Part shown: positions 12,001-15,548 of the stretch, one piece after another
How positions within the stretch are numbered: position 1 is the first letter of the stretch
Layout: each line of letters begins with the position of its first letter
Assembly: GCA_003573635.1 (NCBI GenBank)
Contig: QUTJ01031710.1
Coordinates: 1 to 15,548 of the forward strand
Direction: 5' to 3'
DNA from: Goniomonas avonlea
Taxonomy: Eukaryota; Cryptophyceae; Goniomonadida; Goniomonadaceae
DNA length: 15,548 bases
Position numbers and translations under genes: made by a program
Notes under the pieces: model-generated
Databases searched by the model: none
Seen by the model: the letters and a program-made list of their open reading frames with translations, nothing else
What the model was told of the DNA's origin: nothing

Positions 12001-15000
12001 AACTGTGACCAAGGACCGTGACAGAGGCCGCTCCCGTCGTGGCCACGTTGGCACGGGACGAGGACGGAGCGGCGACGTCGAGGGTCACAGCGCTGCCCAC
12101 GCTGCCCACGACGAGGCTCGTCGTGATGGCGACAGTTCGCGCTTGTCCGGCACCGCCGCTGGCTTTGACATGCAGCGAGGTGTCCGAGATCCAAGGGGTT
12201 GTGGCGGCGGCAGTCACGCCAAAACGCACAGAAGCGCTGCTCTCCGCGACGCCAAAGCCTGACCCGAGGATGGTGACACTCACCGCGGCTGTGCTGGCGC
12301 CGTTGGAAGGCGAGACAGCAGTCAACAGACCGTTGTTGTACGTCATGCTGTTGCTCATGTCGCCAACGGCAGTGTTTTGAGTGATGACCACCGTCGGCGC
12401 TCCAACACCCGACGTAATCTTGCAGAACACCAACGAGTCTGACACCCAAAGGGTCGATTCGCAACCCCCTTCCTTGGACGTGTCGCTGACCCGAGCACGG
12501 ACAGAAGACTCACGCATGCCCAGACTCTTGCCCAGCACTGTCACGCTGGTGGCACCGGTTGCAGGGTGGTTGACAGAGCACAGACCACTCAGTCCAGCGT
12601 TGAACGAGAAGGCGTTCGTGAGACTGCCGACCCCGTCAGAGGTGAGGTGCCCAAAGGCCGTTGCCACGACTCTCAAACCAACGCTGAGGCCCCGGCCCGC
12701 CTTGCAGCTCAAGGACGAGTCGGAAATCCAACCGGTCGACATTGCCGCAGTGCCTCCGAGTCGACCCCGCACCGAAGCCGCTTTGTGCCCGCCCAAGCTG
12801 CCGCCGACCACCGTCACACTGGTAGCGCCAGTGGCTGGAGCGTTCTTGGTGAAAGTCGGCGTTGGGCGGTTGAAGCTGAAAGCCTTTGCCAGAGACAAAT
12901 GGTTCGCAGAGGCCGTGGCGATGATGGAAACATCCGTTTTCGCGCCGGCGACGAGCTTACCGGTAAAAGCAGTGTCCGATCGCCACAGCGTGGACATGCA
13001 CGAGGTATCCCCGACACGGACGCGTCCAGTGAAATCAGACGCGCCGAACGCAACCCCGAGCAGAGTGGCCACAATGGCTCCGGTCGCGGGTCCGTTTTGG
13101 ACGACGAGGGAGGACACCAGCATGGTGTTGAAGGTGTACGCCAGTGTCTGTGAGTCGTACCGCATCATGGCGGTCACAACGACTGGGTGCCCAGCCCGAC
13201 TCGCGTCGCTGGCGCCTCCTCGGTGGCAGACAACCGCTGTGTCCGACACCCACACCGACGCCTTGCACGTCGAGCCTCCCACGCGAACCGTGATGGAGTA
13301 GGACTGCTCGCCAAGCTCGGTGCCAAGCAGAGTGATGCTTGACCCGCCGGTAGTGGCGTGGTTGACCACGCGCAGCGACGTGAAGCGCGGCGCAGCGTGC
13401 GTGACGGCAAGCGTGAGGCTCGCTGAGCGAGACACGGCCGTGACCGTCAGAGCCCGATTACCACTCGACAAGCCAACCAAGAGCTTGCTGGCGATGGCAG
13501 AGTCGGAGACCCACTGCGTCACCGCGGCGCAAGTTCCGCGGCCTCGCGCAAGTGGAGAGACCGAGGAAGGGCTGAAATTGGAGCCCAAGACGGTGACGCT
13601 GACAGAGGAGGTCGCAGGGAGGTTGTGCCGCACGAGCGACGAGAGGCTGCGGTCCGAGGACAGGGCAAGGAGGAGTGATCCGACTGCCGCACCGTGGGTC
13701 ACAGACACACGAGACACAAGGCCAGCGAATCTGCTCGACCGGCCAAGGAGAGACGAGTCTGACACCCAAGCCGTCGATGGGCTGACCGTGAGGCCCATGT
13801 TCACCTTGCTCGTTCCACTGGAGGTCCCAAAGTTGGAACCGACGACTGTGACACTCGCGGAACCGGTCGCGGGCATGTTCGTGGCCGCCACGCTGCTGCC
13901 GCGCGGAGCCGAGAAAGAAAGGGGCGACAGCAGTGTTCCAAAGTGCAGCTGAGACAGCACGTACGCACCAACCGACGCAACAACGCAGCGCCCGGTTTTG
14001 AACCCGGAGGCAGCCTTGCTGATTAAGCAGGAATCGGATGCCCAGTGAGTGGCGTGCGCTTGGGAGTGGCCGACGGCCACACGCGCAGAGTAGGCACGGG
14101 TACCAACGCTGAGGCCAAGCACGGTTACACTCATGGAACCCGTCACTGCCGCGTTGGACACGGCAACGCTAGACGTGAAGGGCGCATCGAAGGTCAGAAT
14201 GCTGGACAGGGAGGCGGCGCCGTCGCCAGCCAGGGTCACAATCACCGGGAGAGAGGCGCCGACTCCGAGAGGCAATTTGACGAAAACAAGGGTGTCGCCG
14301 GTCCAAGCGGTTGCTTCAGACACCGATCGCCCTGTTCGAGTCGAAACCATGACATCGCCGCCGAAGTTGGAGCCCAGGACAGTCACAGAGATGGCCCCGG
14401 TCGGCGGTGCATTGAGGCGCCTGAGACTGGTCACCGTCGCAGAATTGAAAGTGATCGCGAGGGTAACGGTTGAGAGCGCGCTGGGAGTGGTTGCCATCAG
14501 GAGGCGCATGACAGTCGAACCAGCGCCCCCTTTGACACAAAGAGTCGTGTCGGACAGCCAAACAGTGACAGGGTGAGTGCTGCTCGCAAACCTGGAGCGC
14601 GACGAGATGGAACTGCCGCCAAAATTGCTTCCAAGAACAGTCACACTTGTGCTGCCACTGCTGGGGGAGTTGGACCGGAGGGCTGACGACACCTCTAAGC
14701 CGAAGGAAAAGAGGCGAGTCATTGAAGAGCTGACCGCTCGACCGACGGTGACCGACAGAGAGGAGGAGAACGAAGTGCCAACAGAGATCTTACACCGAAG
14801 ACAAGAGCTGGACAGCCACAAAGTGCTCATGGACCGAGACCCGCTAAGCCGCATGATGGCAGAGGAGTCAGACAAACCAGTGCTACTGCCGAGAACTGTA
14901 ACGGAAACACTCCCAGTCGCAGCCAAATTTGACCTGGTCACAGCAGACACAAGGGGAGGAGAGAAAGTGAGAACGGAGATGGCGCTTCCAGCAATACCAT

Positions 15001-15548
15001 CAACCGTGACTGCAACGGGGCCTGTTGAAACTCCCGCAGAAAGCTTGCAAACAGCGCCAGTGTCAGACAGCCATGCTGTTGACTGGGAAGAAGAGCCCCC
15101 GACACGGACCTCAAGAGTCGACGACTGCACCCCGAAGTTCGAGCCAACAACTGTCACGCTGCTCGACCCCGTCGAAATAGAATTGAACGGAGCAACGGAC
15201 AGGACCCCAGACCCGAAGGTTAACGCCACCAACACCGTCCCAGCAGGTCCTGATGCAACCGTCACAGACAAAGAAAGAGCGAGACTTGNNCCNCGNTTGG
15301 CTTTGCANCGCACCGTCGAGTCTGACGTCCACAAGGTGACTTCGGACCCAGACCCATGCACTCGCCCACCAGCAGTCATCGAAACGTGGCCCAGGCTCGA
15401 CCCCACCAACGTCACGCTCNCAGCTCCAGTGCCAGGAAGGTTCACACGCACTGCACTCGACGCAATCGATCCAACGTACGACAAACCAGACAGCAGCGTG
15501 CCCTTGGAGCTCCCACCTTCGACACTCACAACCGCTGAACACCCAGAG
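1..15548 (-). CDS. Giant single-pass surface protein with IPT/TIG-like repeat array, Cys-rich/EGF/ZU5-like stem, TM helix (partial at both ends)
   Basis: One minus-strand frame stays open across the window, giving at least 5182 codons. The frame was checked at 54 repeat cores: the central Thr (or equivalent) codon of the VTV strand always falls in the same phase, from 15411 down to 1509. The downstream Cys-rich, EGF, beta and membrane segments are in that phase too. No start codon, signal peptide or stop is in view, so the protein is longer than what is seen. Domain order is repeat array, three DUF4215-like repeats, EGF-like module, ZU5/GAIN-like domain, Pro/Ser-rich stalk, TM helix, basic tail. 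This order predicts a type I membrane protein with its N-terminal mass outside the cell. The function is not recognised; adhesion, recognition or a structural cell-coat role is inferred from architecture. No intron is apparent in 15.5 kb. Six ambiguous bases near 15289-15420 do not disturb the frame. Confidence 0.93.
89..166 (-). other. Single transmembrane helix
   Basis: A run of 26 uncharged, mostly aliphatic residues goes from LIIWVSVGVV through GIVAIVFLIF to GFVVL. It follows the acidic stalk and is directly followed by Arg-Arg-Arg. By the positive-inside rule the N-terminal side is outside and the C-terminal side is in the cytoplasm. It is the only strongly hydrophobic segment of this length in the visible protein. 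Confidence 0.93.
167..301 (-). other. Pro/Ser/Thr/Asp-rich juxtamembrane stalk
   Basis: About 45 residues of low-complexity sequence separate the last beta domain from the membrane. It starts with RRAPGSLGAPVPVPAS, continues with several Thr and Ser residues (STDES, FTAADDGD), and ends in D-S-N-K-S before the helix. The composition suggests an exposed, possibly O-glycosylated stalk and no folded domain. Confidence 0.75.
302..643 (-). other. Membrane-proximal ZU5/GAIN-like beta domain
   Basis: About 114 residues contain no cysteine. The start is GLEIPAGAV followed by a T-x-x-V-Q-I-T-L strand. The middle is VQFTPAGLKFKTPVRATLRY, then a K-L-D-R-W-D-L-I-G-G-E turn, and it ends with N-T-V-T-A-Q-L and THFSLFGVM. 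The opening G-L-x-I-P-x-G-A-V and the closing T-x-H-F-S-x-F-x-V are typical of ZU5 and related beta-sandwich domains. The ending also resembles the GPS end of GAIN domains (H-[LI]-[ST]-x-F), but the GPS cysteines are absent. It sits between the EGF module and the membrane, the place where GAIN domains occur. The assignment is by motif only. Confidence 0.6.
734..871 (-). other. EGF-like module, about one and a half copies
   Basis: The first half-copy is C-S-C-V-A-G-L-Y-G-P-G-C, the closing C-x-C-x-x-G-x-x-G-x-x-C part of an EGF fold. A complete copy follows: C-T-I-P-C, then E-T-S-C, G-R-G-T-C, D-G-S-C-L-C, E-A-G-S-F-G-L-H-C. The spacing fits EGF-like domains of the laminin/tenascin kind. No clear calcium-binding D-x-[DN]-E-C motif is seen. 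It lies between the Cys-rich repeats and the membrane-proximal domain and argues for a eukaryotic extracellular protein. Confidence 0.85.
872..994 (-). other. Cysteine-rich repeat 3 (DUF4215-like), merging into EGF region
   Basis: It reads CGDSILLGTEQCDDGN, then LDGCSALCSIEKNWAC, and ends in a short PTPGAP linker. Ser replaces Gly in the CGDG motif, and Lys-Asn replaces the usual Ala-Gly before Trp. It is about nine codons shorter than the two copies upstream, because the EGF-like cysteines begin where the final turn would be. Confidence 0.85.
995..1144 (-). other. Cysteine-rich repeat 2 (DUF4215-like)
   Basis: It reads CGDGVRSGGEQCDDAN, then LDGCSGACTIEAGWQC, then a Gly/Ala-rich turn and C-T-T before the next unit. 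The pattern matches the family, except that the Gly of CDDG is Ala. It is the same length as repeat 1 (50 codons) and the two are head to tail without a spacer, consistent with local duplication. Confidence 0.88.
1145..1294 (-). other. Cysteine-rich repeat 1 (DUF4215 / Myxococcus Cys-rich type)
   Basis: It starts CGDGLRSAKEKCDDGG, followed by DGCSSVC, E-A-G-W-S-C and a final Cys before the next unit. The order C-G-D-G, x-x-C-D-D-G, D-G-C-x-x-x-C, E-x-G-W-x-C is the signature of this repeat, which is common in extracellular proteins of protists and myxobacteria. The usual Asn after CDDG is Gly here. It sits immediately after the last IPT-like unit, with only a short SSV linker, and is probably held by disulphides. 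Confidence 0.88.
1295..3732 (-). repeat. Repeat block F: units 46-54, next to the stem
   Basis: The cores are centred at 3672, 3411, 3138, 2883, 2613, 2289, 2031, 1773 and 1509. Units 46, 48 and 50 have both optional cysteines. Unit 49 has the second only, units 52 and 53 the first only, and units 47, 51 and 54 neither. Unit 46 lost the conserved Trp (SRLISDSS). In unit 49 the opening strand is unusually hydrophobic (SLLLLG). Between units 50 and 51 the linker is about 20 residues longer than elsewhere and rich in Ser and Ala. Unit 54 ends the array with a Pro-rich closing loop (SSPGVPPP) and the strand APFVYD, directly followed by the first Cys of the cysteine-rich region. Confidence 0.8.
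3733..6084 (-). repeat. Repeat block E: units 37-45
   Basis: The cores are centred at 6024, 5760, 5487, 5229, 4968, 4707, 4452, 4188 and 3930. Units 38, 42 and 45 have both optional cysteines. Units 37 and 43 have the second only, and unit 40 the first only. Units 39, 41 and 44 lack the pair, although 44 has a displaced Cys (SDSCLVIK). Unit 41 is one of only two units in the window that lost the conserved Trp (RFASASS, Phe instead). It also lacks the usual G-[ST]-L-[ST] signature in part, so it may be structurally relaxed. Unit 39 has Trp twice nearby (HWLSWSS) and a 273-base step before it. Confidence 0.8.
6085..8418 (-). repeat. Repeat block D: units 28-36
   Basis: The cores are centred at 8358, 8100, 7845, 7584, 7329, 7071, 6810, 6543 and 6285. 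Units 30, 33 and 34 carry both optional cysteines. Neighbours 33 and 34 are among the most canonical copies in the window (GGSSC...WTSDSSLRCK and GGSAC...WQSESSLRCR). Unit 32 has the second Cys only, unit 29 the first only, and units 28, 31, 35 and 36 neither. Unit 28 has Ala in place of the Ser after Trp (WVADSS). Unit 36 is shorter by one residue before its Trp. Spacing is very regular (255-267 bases), with no insertion. Confidence 0.8.
8419..10773 (-). repeat. Repeat block C: units 19-27
   Basis: The cores are centred at 10713, 10452, 10185, 9930, 9675, 9393, 9135, 8874 and 8616. This is the most cysteine-poor block: only unit 23 has both optional cysteines (GGTSC and SLRCK). Units 20 and 25 have the second only. 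Unit 27 has one Cys shifted by two positions (SAAECSLW). Units 19, 21, 22, 24 and 26 have neither, with Leu, Gly or Ala before the basic residue instead. Unit 23 also has the longest first loop of the block (GVDMGVKGINEASP), which accounts for most of the 282-base step to unit 24. In this block the antisense of the coding frame is open for 2 kb, reflecting avoidance of the Ser codon TCA and the Leu codons TTA and CTA. Confidence 0.8.
10774..13125 (-). repeat. Repeat block B: units 10-18
   Basis: The cores are centred at 13065, 12813, 12540, 12273, 12018, 11757, 11496, 11238 and 10977. All keep the Trp (for example WRSDT in 10, WISDS in 11, WVSDS in 12 and 16, WQSES in 17). Unit 12 is the only one here with both optional cysteines, and it carries a few extra residues before the first (the stretch around TSKEGGCESTLW). 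Unit 10 has the first Cys only; units 11, 14, 17 and 18 the second only; units 13 and 15 neither. Unit 16 has two cysteines close together in the first region (LCGTC) and none in the second. The Gly-Gly before the first Cys position is replaced in several units (VGD, VSD, LSA, LSR), so the loop is tolerant. Confidence 0.8.
13126..15548 (-). repeat. Repeat block A: units 1-9 plus the tail of a preceding unit
   Basis: The VTV-core codons are centred at 15411, 15153, 14898, 14640, 14382, 14124, 13848, 13593 and 13332. The bases above about 15472 encode the closing strands of a preceding unit (a G-x-x-x-x-T-L-L-S-G-L-S-Y pattern), so the array extends beyond the window. Unit 2 is a clean example, with VTVVGSNFG, then RVGGSS, then WLSDT. 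Only unit 9 has both optional cysteines (GGSTC and VVC). Units 1-3 have the second only, unit 8 the first only, and units 4-7 neither. Unit 4 has a Cys shifted by one residue (TTLCVK), and unit 3 has an extra one (SSSCLRC). The 276-base step between units 6 and 7 indicates about six extra residues. Codons here look less GC-rich at the third position than further left. Confidence 0.8.
15289..15420. other. Cluster of six ambiguous bases
   Basis: N occurs at 15289, 15290, 15293, 15296, 15308 and 15420. The coding frame is the same on both sides. The N at 15308 is the third base of an Arg codon (CGN), and those at 15290 and 15293 are third bases of Gly and Arg codons. Only the codons at 15287-15289 (NCA), 15296-15298 (AAN) and 15419-15421 (GNG) remain undecided. 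This looks like low-quality draft sequence and not a gap. Confidence 0.95.

Larger units (their letters stand above)
1295..15548 (-). repeat. Tandem array of at least 54 IPT/TIG-like repeats, about 86-87 residues each
   Basis: These are protein-level repeats with little DNA identity. Each unit runs: a linker with N-x-P-[AS]-T-G; a strand like S-V-T-V-[LVA]-G followed by x-x-[FL]-G; a loop of variable length; a strand V-R-[VLF]-G-G-[ST]; an optional Cys; then T-x-W-[VLI]-S-[DE]-[ST]-S; an optional Cys before [KR]; a Gly-containing loop; a V-x-V-T strand; and a closing S-L-T-x-[AV]-F-[ST]-[FY]-[DN]-x-P. This order of strands matches the immunoglobulin-like IPT/TIG fold (G-x-x-V-T-V-x-G-x-x-F-G opening, C-x-T-P-like middle, closing aromatic strand). 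The core codons lie 252-282 bases apart in 52 of 53 intervals (mostly 255-261); the exception is 324 between 2613 and 2289. Mean spacing is 262 bases. A rigid extracellular rod is the likely structure. The fold assignment is by eye; another Ig-like beta-sandwich family is possible. Confidence 0.8.

Noticed and set aside
1295-15548. DNA tandem repeat, satellite or CRISPR array, because of the 258-261 base period
   Set aside because: The period is protein-level. Units differ widely in nucleotide sequence, spacing varies in steps of three, and there are no identical direct repeats with spacers.
1-15548. Bacterial giant adhesin as an alternative origin
   Set aside because: DUF4215-like and IPT domains also occur in bacteria. 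However, the EGF-like module, the single TM with a basic cytoplasmic tail and the lack of any neighbouring gene in 15 kb fit a eukaryote better. It is not excluded.
1-15548. tRNA, rRNA, promoter, terminator or mobile element
   Set aside because: Every part of the window is accounted for by the coding frame, and I saw no cloverleaf, transposase, inverted repeats or regulatory motif.

Overview
The whole window is the inside of one giant protein-coding gene read on the minus strand. A single reading frame (codons on plus coordinates 2-4, 5-7 ... 15545-15547) runs through all 15.5 kb. I found no in-frame stop, frame break or splice-like interruption in the stretches I translated, which cover nearly the whole window. 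The gene enters at the right edge and leaves at the left edge, so neither the start codon nor the stop codon is visible. At least 5182 codons are present.

Layout from N- to C-terminus (right to left): (1) 15548-1295, a tandem array of at least 54 diverged beta-sandwich repeats of about 86-87 residues, plus the tail of one more at the right edge. I read these as IPT/TIG-like. (2) 1294-872, three cysteine-rich repeats of the DUF4215 / Myxococcus cysteine-rich type (CGDG...CDDG...DGC...C). (3) 871-734, an EGF-like module. (4) about 643-302, a ZU5/GAIN-like beta domain. (5) 301-167, a Pro/Ser/Thr/Asp-rich stalk. (6) 166-89, one transmembrane helix. (7) 88-1, the start of a basic cytoplasmic tail. 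This is a single-pass type I surface protein with an enormous extracellular rod, plausibly an adhesion, recognition or cell-coat protein. That role is inferred from architecture only.

The organism is most likely a unicellular eukaryote (protist or alga). The evidence is the EGF module, the membrane-anchored mosaic of Cys-rich domains, the GC-rich codon use and the ambiguity bases of a draft assembly. From memory, large proteins with similar VSVTV...WVSDSS repeats are predicted in some protist genomes (cryptophytes come to mind), but I cannot confirm a species.

There is no second gene, RNA gene, mobile element, CRISPR array, promoter or terminator that I can support. Long open frames on the plus strand are antisense shadows produced by GC-rich codon bias.
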